Below, in pieces: positions 32,116 through 41,619 of a stretch of 64,000 bases of DNA. Location of the stretch: positions 4,650,001-4,714,000 of the forward strand of contig OW818685.1 in NCBI GenBank assembly GCA_942493245.1, in the 5' to 3' direction. Each line of letters begins with the position of its first letter. The first letter of the stretch is position 1. The notes beneath the pieces were generated by a model. The model made no database searches and had not been told where the DNA came from. It worked only from the letters and a program-made list of their open reading frames with translations. Origin of the DNA: DAOPYU01 sp942493245. GTDB lineage: Bacteria > Sumerlaeota > Sumerlaeia > UBA8349. The position numbers and the translations under genes were made by a program.

Positions 32116-32670
32116 ATGCGTGAGCAAGATCTGCCCATCCTCGAAGTCTATGCCGAAGCGCTCCTCGAGTCGGCCCGTGCGGCGCAGTCGCTCGACGCCG
32201 TCTTCGACCAGGCGCAGCAGCTCTGTCCGATCCTGCGCGAGAATCCCGCCCTGCTGCGGTTTCTCGAAAAGCCGGCCATCGAGACCAACGCCAAGAAGCA
32301 ACTCCTGCGCGATGCGTTTGGCGGGCGTGTCCTGCCTCTCATGCTCAATCTGGCCCTGATGCTCACGGATAAATTCCGGGGCGGGCTGTGGCTGGGGGTG
32401 CTGGAACGGTTCACCCACATGGTGGAGCGCGAGCGGGGTATTTATGCCGCGCGCGTGCAGTCGGCCCACACGTTGGACGCCGATGAGCGGGTGCAGATCA
32501 AGACCCGCCTCGAAGCGTTCACGGGTAAACAATTGCGAATCGAATACGAAGAAGACCCAAGCCTGATCGGCGGCTTGTTGTTCCGCTACGGCGACACGCT
32601 GATAGACAATTCGCTGCGCGGAGCGTTGCAGAAGATCCGCGCCAGGCTGGAAGAAGCACAAATCGCCTGA
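32116..32670 (+). CDS. atpH: ATP synthase subunit delta (184 aa)
   Basis: Stator subunit linking b to alpha. N-terminal helical bundle: ILEVYAEALLESARAAQSLD, LRENPALLRFLEKPAIETNA, LMLNLALMLTDKFRGGLWLG. The C-terminal signature is EEDPSLIGGLLFRYGDTLID, then NSLRGALQKI. Length fits the family. It is co-transcribed between atpF and atpA. Confidence 0.95.
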   Translation: MREQDLPILEVYAEALLESARAAQSLDAVFDQAQQLCPILRENPALLRFLEKPAIETNAKKQLLRDAFGGRVLPLMLNLALMLTDKFRGGLWLGVLERFTHMVERERGIYAARVQSAHTLDADERVQIKTRLEAFTGKQLRIEYEEDPSLIGGLLFRYGDTLIDNSLRGALQKIRARLEEAQIA

Positions 32671-32715
32671 GGCGCCCGCCAGGGCGTCCACTCCACTCGG
32701 GAGAGTACACTCGAC

Positions 32716-34290
<1,575 letters not shown>

Positions 34291-34296
34291 TCAGCC

Positions 34297-35181
34297 ATGC
34301 CGGAATCCTTAAAAGCACTGCGGCGGCGCCTGCGCAGTATCCGCAACACGCAACAGGTGACCGGGGCCATGGAAATGGTCTCGGCGGCTAAACTCCGCCG
34401 TGCGCAAAGCGCCTTGCAGGCCGCGCGTCCTTTCATCCGTAAACTGGAACTGCTGCTGGGCTATCTGGCTCCCGCCGCCGAGGCCGCCGGGCATCCCCTC
34501 TTCACTCCGCGGCGGGTGCGCCGGTCCACGCTGGTGCTTTTCACGGCCGATCGCGGTTTGTGCGGCAGTTACAACAGCAACCTGATTCGCATTGCGGAGC
34601 ACCACCTGAAGGAACACCGCCTCGGGTCCATGAACCTGATCTGTGTCGGGCGCAATGGCGCGAATTATTTCGGGCGGCGCAACTGGCCCATCGTGGGAAC
34701 GTACCCCGACTTCGGGGGAGTGCTGGACCGCGAAAAATCCAATGACATCGCGAAAATGCTCCTCCAGCGCTACAGCGAGGGGGAAACCGACGAGATCTAT
34801 CTTCTCTACAGCACGTTCATCTCGACTTCGCAGTCGAGACCCACTTACGAGAAGTACCTCGACCTGGATCTTTCGACCCTGTTGCGCAACGCCCCGCCCG
34901 AGGAACGCAAAGGCTTCGATTATACGTTTGAGCCGGACCGCGACCGCGTCTTCGACTCCCTGTTGCCGATCTATCTGCGTTCCAAGGTCTTCATCACGCT
35001 GGCCGAGTCGTTCACGTCCGAGCACAGCGCCCGGATGCTGGCAATGAACAACGCCACCAAGAACTGCGAAGAACTGATCAGCACCCTGACCCTGCGCCTC
35101 AACAAGGCGCGTCAGACCTCGATCACTTCGGACCTGCTCGATATCGTGGGAGGCGCCGAGGCCCTCAGCAGCGGCACATAA
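34297..35181 (+). CDS. atpG: ATP synthase subunit gamma (294 aa)
   Basis: Central rotor shaft. The N-terminal helix is LKALRRRLRSIRNTQQVTGA, then MEMVSAAKLRRAQ. The middle Rossmann-like part contains LVLFTADRGLCGSYNSNLIR and the C-terminal helix is EHSARMLAMNNATKNCEELI, then TLRLNKARQTSITSDLLDIV. Complete. In almost all bacteria beta (atpD) and epsilon (atpC) follow, but here the operon ends, so those genes must lie elsewhere. Confidence 0.97.
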   Translation: MPESLKALRRRLRSIRNTQQVTGAMEMVSAAKLRRAQSALQAARPFIRKLELLLGYLAPAAEAAGHPLFTPRRVRRSTLVLFTADRGLCGSYNSNLIRIAEHHLKEHRLGSMNLICVGRNGANYFGRRNWPIVGTYPDFGGVLDREKSNDIAKMLLQRYSEGETDEIYLLYSTFISTSQSRPTYEKYLDLDLSTLLRNAPPEERKGFDYTFEPDRDRVFDSLLPIYLRSKVFITLAESFTSEHSARMLAMNNATKNCEELISTLTLRLNKARQTSITSDLLDIVGGAEALSSGT

Positions 35182-35224
35182 GGCCGCCCGCGTTCTCCCG
35201 TTCGATACCGATAATCCCACTGGC

Positions 35225-35252
35225 GCGCGGCTGGAATTAACCCCGGCCGCGC
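35225..35252 (+). terminator. Possible terminator of the atp operon
   Basis: GCGCGGC ... GCCGCGC stem with extra CTGG/CCGG pairing, 43 bp after atpG, followed by a weak T-rich tail (TTCCTGCTT). Confidence 0.4.
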
Positions 35253-35327
35253 TTCCTGCTTAAAAAATGAAGGAAGTCTTTAGCCAACCGCTGTAAGCGC
35301 AGTAAAAATGACATAGCCGTTATGCTC

Positions 35328-35539
35328 GAATCCCGAAGGGATTCCCTTTGAGTAGCCGCAGGTGACCGAAGGGAACCTGCGGAATGTGTCCCTGAAATTA
35401 TCCCAACCCCGGTAGGGGTTGCCCAATCATTGAGGAAGATTCGGTTGGGGCACCCCTTCGGGGTGCGGAATTTACAATCCCTTTTCCGTGGGTTCCCTTC
35501 GGTCACCCACGGCTACTCATGGAAGGCCCCTCCGGGGCC
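35328..35539. repeat. Dispersed palindromic repeat, copy B (212 bp)
   Basis: Same order of hairpins as copy A at 840-1052: ATCCCGAAGGGAT, GTAGCCGCAGGTGACCGAAG, CCCCGGTAGGGG, TTGGGGCACCCCTTCGGGGT, GTGGGTTCCCTTCGGTCACC, GGCCCCTCCGGGGCC. It lies exactly where atpD would be expected. The remainder of 35182-35643 carries no gene. Confidence 0.85.
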
Positions 35540-35643
35540 AAATGTAACCCCTTGGCTGGGTTACAACACTACTCAAAATGTTCTGATCGACACGCGGAAG
35601 TTTTCTTGCACAGGCTCTTACAGAAGTTGGCTAAAGTTAAAAA

Positions 35644-36393
35644 ATGAACGAACTCCTCTTCGGCATCGAAGTCCTCGTCACCCTCAGTTTTGTCCTTCTG
35701 GCCAACCGCCTCGGGCAGATCTGGCTCGTGGCGCTCATGGCCGTCATGCTCGTCCTGATGAACATCTTCGTCCTCAAGCAGATGGACCTGTTCGGGATGC
35801 AACTGACGGGAGGGAACGTGCTCTACGCGGCCACGTTCCTGGCGTCCGACCTGCTGGCCGAACACTGGGGCAAACGCGAGGCCTACCGCGCGGTGCGCGT
35901 CGGGTTCGGCGCGTCGGTCTTTCTCGTCGCGATGGGACTCCTGGTGATCCGCTTCCAACCCAACGCCCTGGACTCATCGGGAGGGGGCATACCGCCCCAC
36001 GAGGCGCTCAAGGCGCTCCTGACTCCCGCGTGGCGCATTGTGGGCGCTTCGATGTTCACCTACCTCGTGGTCCAGCATCTCGACGTGTGGATCTTCACCT
36101 CGGTGCGGCGGCTCACGGGGGAGCGATTGCTGTGGCTGCGCACCAGCGCCTCGACCATGGTGTCCCAGACGGTGGACTCGTTCCTGTTCCATCCCCTGGC
36201 GTTCGCCGGGCTGCCGGGGTTCACCTCCACGACGATCCTCAACATGATCCTGTTCAACTGCCTCCTGAAACTGATGGTGGCGTTGATCGAAAATCCTTAT
36301 ATTTACCTGAGTAAGATGCGGTGGTTGCGGCCGCACGACACGCCCGCCTGGATCGAGAAGAACCGGGACGCCGCGCCAGTGAGTCGCGCGTAA
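35644..36393 (+). CDS. yhhQ: Queuosine precursor transporter, YhhQ family (249 aa)
   Basis: Inner-membrane VUT/YhhQ carrier (PF02592 type) that imports queuine or 7-deazaguanine precursors for tRNA modification. Six or so membrane helices: LLFGIEVLVTLSFVLLANRL, LVALMAVMLVLMNIFVLKQM, the family block GNVLYAATFLASDLLAEHWG with KREAYRAVRVGFGAS, LVAMGLLVIRF, ASMFTYLVVQHLDVWIF and the second block RTSASTMVSQTVDSFLF. The Shine-Dalgarno is weak. No preQ1 riboswitch is evident upstream. Monocistronic. Confidence 0.9.
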   Translation: MNELLFGIEVLVTLSFVLLANRLGQIWLVALMAVMLVLMNIFVLKQMDLFGMQLTGGNVLYAATFLASDLLAEHWGKREAYRAVRVGFGASVFLVAMGLLVIRFQPNALDSSGGGIPPHEALKALLTPAWRIVGASMFTYLVVQHLDVWIFTSVRRLTGERLLWLRTSASTMVSQTVDSFLFHPLAFAGLPGFTSTTILNMILFNCLLKLMVALIENPYIYLSKMRWLRPHDTPAWIEKNRDAAPVSRA

Positions 36394-36482
36394 GTTTTCG
36401 GGGCGCCGGAAATGCGGAACCGATAGAACCTTGATCCTTCATCTTGGGATTGAAGGATTGGATAAGATGGGATCTATCGAGG

Positions 36483-36588
36483 TTTTCAGCCCCCGGAGGG
36501 GGCGACCGTGAGTAGCCGGGGGTGGAGCGAAGCGGAACCCCCGGAATAGGCCATAAAATAGGTAAAAGCCCTGAAGGGGCGTCCCAAA
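36483..36588. repeat. Short palindromic repeat related to copies A/B
   Basis: GCCCCCGGAGGGGGC, then GTAGCCGGGGGTGGAGCGAA and GCGGAACCCCCGG, then GCCCTGAAGGGGC: same design as 840-1052 (hairpin, GTAGCC arm, inverted arm, hairpin) but diverged in sequence. Confidence 0.65.
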
Positions 36589-36666
36589 CATGAAGGATCA
36601 AGGGATAGATGGGCGGCGGCGGTTTCTTGGGCCGCCTCATAACCTGCGACAGGTGAGGGAATCATC

Positions 36667-37131
36667 ATGCGGGACATCATCGAAGGCACGATTGCGGCCG
36701 TCATGAAAAAGAACGGATTCCGCAGAAAATCCAATTCCTGGTATCTCCGGACGGACGATACAATTCTGGTCGTCAATCTTCAGAGGGCTTGGGGCGCCCT
36801 CTCTTTTATCAACCTGGCGGTCTGGTTGAATGCCCTGGGGGAAAACACTTTCCCCAAGGAATACGATTGCCATATCCGGAGGAGGGCAGAACGTCTGGAT
36901 GATCCGAGTCTTCATCGTTATTGGGAACAAACGGTGCTCAGAAGGGACAACACGGATATATCCGACGCCGAACGAACCCAGAAAATACAATGGCTCCTGG
37001 AGGAAAAGGTCCTCCCCCTTCTGCTCTCGTGCGGTTCTCTGGAGGAGATTCGAAGGTTGTACCGCGAGGGACGGTTCAAAGGGTTTTTTATATTTTCTGA
37101 TACGCAGAAATTCTTGGGGGTGTCTGAGTGA
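36667..37131 (+). CDS. DUF4304-type protein (154 aa)
   Basis: GAGGG lies about 9 bases before the ATG. The N-terminus MRDIIEGTIAAVMKKNGFRR, then KSNSWYLRTDDTILVVNLQR and FINLAVWLNALGENTFPKEY, fits the DUF4304 pattern (a short soluble domain with a GF-x-R/K-x-x-N-x-W/F core). The C-terminal half is helical (ERTQKIQWLLEEKVLPLLLS). Function of the family is unknown. It is often found singly, near toxin-immunity or repeat-rich regions, which fits this location between two palindromic repeats. No partner gene is adjacent. Confidence 0.7.
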   Translation: MRDIIEGTIAAVMKKNGFRRKSNSWYLRTDDTILVVNLQRAWGALSFINLAVWLNALGENTFPKEYDCHIRRRAERLDDPSLHRYWEQTVLRRDNTDISDAERTQKIQWLLEEKVLPLLLSCGSLEEIRRLYREGRFKGFFIFSDTQKFLGVSE

Positions 37132-37218
37132 AGTCTATGGACCGGAAATTCTTAAATCGTAAGCCGTTAGCCACCTGTCGCTTCCCATAGAAGGGTTCCC
37201 GATCTGAGGAACGAATCC

Positions 37219-37291
37219 GTAGGGGCGGGTTTCAAACCCGCCCGGCAGACGCTCCGGATTGGGAATGGGCGGGTTTGAAACCCGCCCCTAC
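37219..37291. repeat. Perfect inverted repeat with self-palindromic arms
   Basis: GTAGGGGCGGGTTTCAAACC, continued by CGCCC, occurs in both orientations with no mismatch, about 23 bp apart. Each arm contains the palindrome GGGCGGGTTTCAAACCCGCCC minus ends. It looks like a mobile hairpin pair. Confidence 0.8.
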
Positions 37292-37350
37292 AGAAAACTA
37301 GGCTTCGGGAAACCCCGAACAGAGAATGGCTAAAGGCTATTGCTTGGAGC

Positions 37351-37574
37351 CGTTTCCGGAAAGAATCTTCATTATTGAAAAGCCTCCCTCTTCGTTCGTC
37401 ATCCCCGCGAAAGCGGGGACCCAGAGGCGTGAGAACGACGAAAAATGAGAAGAATATCAAGGAAATCCGGTTTGAAACCGGGTTGCCCCAAATCTGGGTT
37501 CCCGCTTGCGCGGGAATGACGTAGAGAGAAAAAACTCCCGGAAAGACAGGGTATTCGCTGATTCCTTCTGGCAA
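37351..37574. repeat. MITE-like element with paired GTCAT hairpins, copy 2
   Basis: Same design as 17971-18190: outer arms CGTTTCCGGAAAGAATC / GATTCCTTCTGGCAAT, and a core (37398-37520) of GTCATCCCCGCGAAAGCGGG and CCCGCTTGCGCGGGAATGAC spaced so that both cores are exactly 123 bp. Confidence 0.75.
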
Positions 37575-37619
37575 TTGCTATAAGACGCCAAAGAAATCGA
37601 AAGAAAAGGAGATCGGACC

Positions 37620-38576
37620 ATGCGGAAAAGAATGGCGGGGGGGGTGTTGCTGGCGCTGCTCGGGATGCTTTCCGGGTGCGCGCAGATCGGCGTCTGGCGG
37701 GGGACGGGCGACGCCTATGTCTTCACCTATTTCACGAAAAACGGAGAGGACGGCGTGCGCCTGCTGGGCAGCCGAGACGGCCTGACCTGGACGCCGATCA
37801 ATGGGGGACACACGTTCCTGGAACCGACAATCGGTGAGTCCAAACTGACACGCGACCCGTGCGTCATTCAAGGGCCGGACAAGCGGCACCACATGGTCTG
37901 GACCTCCGGCTGGACGGAACGGGGCCTGGGCATCGCCCACTCGAACGATCTCATCCAGTGGTCGGAACAAACGTATGTGCCGGTCATGGCCGACGAGCCG
38001 ACCGCGCAAAATGTCTGGGCGCCGGAAATCCTCTACGACGACGAGGCAAAAGAATACGTGATCTACTGGGCCACAACGATTCCGGACCGTTTCCCCGAGA
38101 CCGCCCAGAGCGAAAAATACAACCATCGGATCTATTGCACGACGACGAAGGACTTCAAGACCTGGACGAAAACGCGCCTGTTCTATGAACCCGGAGTCAA
38201 CGTCATTGACGCCACAATCCAGAAGGTGGAACCGGGGCGCTACGCGATGTTCATCAAGGATGAGACCTTGAAGCCGACGGCGCAGAAGAACCTCCGCGTG
38301 GCCTTTGCCGAAAAAGCCCAGGGGCCGTATGGGCCGCTGTCGGAACCGATCACGGGCAAGTACTGGGCCGAAGGCCCCACGGCGACCCGCCTCGACGGGG
38401 CGTGGGTGGTCTATTTCGACAAGTACACGGAAGGCCAGTATGGCGCGGTGCGCTCGAAGGATCTGAAGACCTGGGAAGACATCTCAGACCAGGTCGAGTT
38501 CCCCGCAGGCGTGCGCCACGGCACCATCCTGCGCGTCAAACCGTCGGTTCTGGATCGGATGGAACAGTACGATTGA
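37620..38576 (+). CDS. GH43-like glycoside hydrolase lipoprotein (318 aa)
   Basis: AAGGAG is 8 bases before the ATG. Lipoprotein signal MRKRMAGGVLLALLGMLSGC with lipobox LSGC (Cys20). The rest is a five-bladed propeller of the GH43/GH117 type with the three expected acids: base D79 in KLTRDPCVIQGP, modulator D198 in NVIDATIQ and acid E251 in YWAEGPTATR, plus NVWAPEILYD. Such enzymes cut arabinose or xylose off hemicelluloses at the cell surface. Its 3' end overlaps the convergent GH2 gene by 41 bp. Confidence 0.88.
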   Translation: MRKRMAGGVLLALLGMLSGCAQIGVWRGTGDAYVFTYFTKNGEDGVRLLGSRDGLTWTPINGGHTFLEPTIGESKLTRDPCVIQGPDKRHHMVWTSGWTERGLGIAHSNDLIQWSEQTYVPVMADEPTAQNVWAPEILYDDEAKEYVIYWATTIPDRFPETAQSEKYNHRIYCTTTKDFKTWTKTRLFYEPGVNVIDATIQKVEPGRYAMFIKDETLKPTAQKNLRVAFAEKAQGPYGPLSEPITGKYWAEGPTATRLDGAWVVYFDKYTEGQYGAVRSKDLKTWEDISDQVEFPAGVRHGTILRVKPSVLDRMEQYD

Positions 38577-41475
38577 GGAAGTCCATCCACGGTTTTGAGT
38601 CGGACTTCTTTTCCTGGGTCCGGCTCAGCCGTTCGGGGTTTTCAAAACAGAAAAGTAGTTGGCCTTGTAGTTTGCCTCTGACCGAAACAGCCTTCCCCTC
38701 CGGACCCAGTTCTGCGGGCGAGTGGGTTGTCGAACCCACTGCCGGGATGACCGACAGGAACGCCACGTGTTCCGGTGTCAGGAAACGCGGTTTGATGGCG
38801 TCCGGATCTTTTCCGCTCAGTCCCAGAAAAGCCGGCCCCTCCATCGGGGCCACAAAGAAAGATCCACCGGTGGTTTCCAGAATCGCCCACCGGATTCGAC
38901 TCAGGAACCGCTCCGTGACGGGCGGCTCCTGCGCTTCCCCGGCATTGCCGATATTGCTCGCGGAATCCGAGACGTTCTCCCCTTCCGTTTCCTGCTTAAA
39001 CGCATGCACCCCGAAACGGGGGCCTTGCATCCGGTTCCGCCAGACCCGTCCGGGGCCGTCGCCCAGCCAGCGAATCCGGCGCACCGGTGTCTGCCCATAA
39101 TCGAAGGAGATTCCGAGGGAATCGAACGTTCCTCCCGCCCGCCCGGCATACTCCAGCGTCAGGCACCCGTCGCGCCGAACGGTCCAGGTGACCCGGTCAA
39201 ACCCGCCCAAAGCGCCCGCATCCACCCGGTACCCGGCATCCGACAGGCCATGCCGAACGGTGGCGGGGCCAGTTATCTCCGTCATCTCGCGTCCCGCCGC
39301 CAGTGGGGACGCGATGCGACGCGGCCCTTTTCCAAACGGCATCGTCTGCCCTCCCACGGTCACGTCCAGCAATTGCCCCTCGCGCCGGTCGAACCGGTAC
39401 GCGATGTCCTGAACGGTGACGGTGAGGGTCTCGCCCTGTTCCTGCGCCTGAGGCTCACCCCTGACCGATCCCTGAAATGTTTCCGCGTAGAAACCCGGCT
39501 TGCGCAGGCTCCAACTCCAGGAAAGCGCTTCCCGCCCTTCCGGGTCCAACGCCCGCACCTCGATCGCGTCGTGATTCTGCCACCCCTCCGGAATCGGCAG
39601 ATGCAACGCACCCTGCCATCCGGCGGCCACGTTGGGACCGGCGACTCGGCCCGAGGCCCAGACGGGTTTCTTCTCCAGCGCCTCCCCTGTAAACGGATCG
39701 GGCAAATCCACAATCCGCCACTCGAAGGCGATCTGGTCCAGATTCAGGAAGTCGTAACGATTCTCGATTTCAAACGCTCCTTCGAATGGGGTGGGGAGTT
39801 CCCGCGCTCCAATCTGGATGGGCGACCAGATGGCGCGCATCGTCCCGAGACCCTCTGCCAGGCCTTCGGCCGATTCGAGACCGCTCGCGGCCCAGTCCGC
39901 CACATGACTCCGCTTCGCGTTTTTTTCCCGATTGCCACCCACCAATCCCGCATAGTCCACCGCCGAAAGAAAACCTCCCGCGCTGTTGGACGCCCGGCTC
40001 ATCGCTGTCCAAAAATCGTTCAACCCGGCGGCAAACCCCGCCTCGGGCAGGCTGTGCAACAACCCGGTCGGCAGAAACACCACCGGACGCTGAGTCTTTT
40101 CCAACAGCGCGTCATAGGTGTTCAGATGCACGGTATCCACCCCTGCGAAAAATTCACCCGGACACAACACCTCGCGCCGTTGCCGGTCGAAGAGCAGGAA
40201 CTCGCCGACGAGACTCTTGTTCGCGCCCCCTTCGCCTCCGTTGTCCCAGAAGAGGACGCTCGGGTGGCTGGCGTCGCGTCTCACCAGTTCCCGCACCAGG
40301 TTGCGTCCCACCGCCAGATCGTAGGGCGCGCCGGGGCATCCGGCCAGTTCATCGAGCACATACAACCCCACCTCGTCACAGGCGTCGAGAAAAGCCGGGT
40401 CCGCCGGACCATCGGCCAACCGCACGGCGTTCAGGTTGAGGCTCTTGAGAAATCGCGCTTCGGCCAGAGACGCTTCGGGGGTCAGACACAACCGGGGGTC
40501 CGCTTCAAAGCAACGCCGGTCCACCCCCTTCAGGCGAATCTTGCGTCCGTTCAGGTACAAACCGTCGTTGGGTTTCAGTTCAAACGTCCGAAAACCGAAA
40601 CGCTGGGTCAAACGATGGAGCGGTTCCCCATTCCGTTCGAGTGTCAGGTCCAGGAGGTAAAGATTCGGCGTCTCGGCGGTCCAGCGCAGCGGCGCAGCCA
40701 CGCGGCCACGCAACAGCGCCTTCACGGCTCCCGTTCCGACGGGCGCCGTGAACGGTTCACCCACGCGGCGTCCCTTCAGCGTCCGAATCTGGCCCCGCAC
40801 GACGGCCTCGGCTCCGATTCCCACCAGGTGCAGATCGGCGTAAAGATTCCCATCGGCTCGCGCATCAATCGCCATCCACTCCACCGCCTCGCGTGGCAGC
40901 GCCTCCAGATAGACGGGGCGGTAAATCCCCGCCAGAATCCAGGAACCGGGCAAGCGCTCCGCCGCCTCGACCGAGGGGTTCGACGACGCTTTGCTCACGG
41001 CCACCTCGAGCGCGTTCTCCTGGCCCGTCTCGTTCAACAGATCCGTCGCATCGTACTGGAATCGGTAGAACCCGCCCTGGTGTTTCGGTCCCGCGCTTTT
41101 CCCGTTCAACGTCACTTCCGCGTCCGTTTTCACGCCCTCGAAAACGAGTCGCACGCGCCGCCCCCGCCACGACTCGGGCGTCTGGAAAGTCCGGCGGTAG
41201 TGGCCCACTTCGCTCGTCTGACTGGTCGCGTCCTCCGAATGGAGTGTCCCAAACCCTTCCAACTCCCAGTACGACGGAACCGGGATGGTGGCCTGCTCGC
41301 CACTGCGGCGACCCGCCGAACAGGAAAACTCCCAGGCCGCCCCGGGCGTCTGACCCGGCGAAACCGAAACATCCGAAAGGAAGAGCCGTTCGGTGGTTTT
41401 GTGAGACGGGAATAAGCGACACCCGGAAAGAAGGATCAGAAACAGGAGGGGAATCAGGAAGCGCGTGTTACGCAT
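38536..41475 (-). CDS. GH2-like (beta-galactosidase/glucuronidase fold) lipoprotein (979 aa)
   Basis: Lipoprotein signal MRNTRFLIPLLFLILLSGCR (lipobox LSGC). Sugar-binding jelly roll at about 50-200 (IPVPSYWELEGFGTLHSEDA, GHYRRTFQTPESWRGRRVRL, ILAGIYRPVYLEALP), Ig-like domain 200-305, TIM barrel from about 305 (FELKPNDGLYLNGRKIRLKG, LKSLNLNAVRLADGPADPAF, YVLDELAG). The acid/base site usually read as N-E is WDNGGEGGANKS here, and no convincing nucleophile Glu motif follows. The catalytic pair may therefore be altered. C-terminal domains 4-5 resemble LacZ. With GH43 and uxaC it suggests xylan or uronate-containing glycan use. AAGGA lies about 12 bases upstream. Confidence 0.85.
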   Translation of the reverse strand: MRNTRFLIPLLFLILLSGCRLFPSHKTTERLFLSDVSVSPGQTPGAAWEFSCSAGRRSGEQATIPVPSYWELEGFGTLHSEDATSQTSEVGHYRRTFQTPESWRGRRVRLVFEGVKTDAEVTLNGKSAGPKHQGGFYRFQYDATDLLNETGQENALEVAVSKASSNPSVEAAERLPGSWILAGIYRPVYLEALPREAVEWMAIDARADGNLYADLHLVGIGAEAVVRGQIRTLKGRRVGEPFTAPVGTGAVKALLRGRVAAPLRWTAETPNLYLLDLTLERNGEPLHRLTQRFGFRTFELKPNDGLYLNGRKIRLKGVDRRCFEADPRLCLTPEASLAEARFLKSLNLNAVRLADGPADPAFLDACDEVGLYVLDELAGCPGAPYDLAVGRNLVRELVRRDASHPSVLFWDNGGEGGANKSLVGEFLLFDRQRREVLCPGEFFAGVDTVHLNTYDALLEKTQRPVVFLPTGLLHSLPEAGFAAGLNDFWTAMSRASNSAGGFLSAVDYAGLVGGNREKNAKRSHVADWAASGLESAEGLAEGLGTMRAIWSPIQIGARELPTPFEGAFEIENRYDFLNLDQIAFEWRIVDLPDPFTGEALEKKPVWASGRVAGPNVAAGWQGALHLPIPEGWQNHDAIEVRALDPEGREALSWSWSLRKPGFYAETFQGSVRGEPQAQEQGETLTVTVQDIAYRFDRREGQLLDVTVGGQTMPFGKGPRRIASPLAAGREMTEITGPATVRHGLSDAGYRVDAGALGGFDRVTWTVRRDGCLTLEYAGRAGGTFDSLGISFDYGQTPVRRIRWLGDGPGRVWRNRMQGPRFGVHAFKQETEGENVSDSASNIGNAGEAQEPPVTERFLSRIRWAILETTGGSFFVAPMEGPAFLGLSGKDPDAIKPRFLTPEHVAFLSVIPAVGSTTHSPAELGPEGKAVSVRGKLQGQLLFCFENPERLSRTQEKKSDSKPWMDFLNRTVPSDPEPTV

Positions 41476-41508
41476 GGTGGAAACGATTCCTTATAGCAGG
41501 ATGGGGAA

Positions 41509-41566
41509 GCCGGCGGGGACGCCGGCGGTACAAACCACGAGGCGGGCGAGGACGCCGGCGGTACGG
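41509..41566. repeat. GCCGGCG-GACGCCGGCGGTAC repeat, second site
   Basis: Two units GCCGGCGGGGACGCCGGCGG and GGCGGGCGAGGACGCCGGCG, each followed by TAC, as at 28769-28815. Directly after it (41570-41607) GTCCACyCC is repeated four times. Confidence 0.6.
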
Positions 41567-41619
41567 AACCGTGTCCATTTCGTCCACCCCGTCCACTCCG
41601 TCCACACCGCTGGGCCGGT

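Noticed and set aside
35560..35643. preQ1 riboswitch before the queuosine transporter
   Set aside because: No hairpin followed by the A-rich tail and C-rich loop pattern could be found.
38722..41415. 897-codon plus frame opposite the GH2 gene
   Set aside because: Shadow. The minus strand has a lipobox and GH2 domains, and the plus translation has no domain sense.
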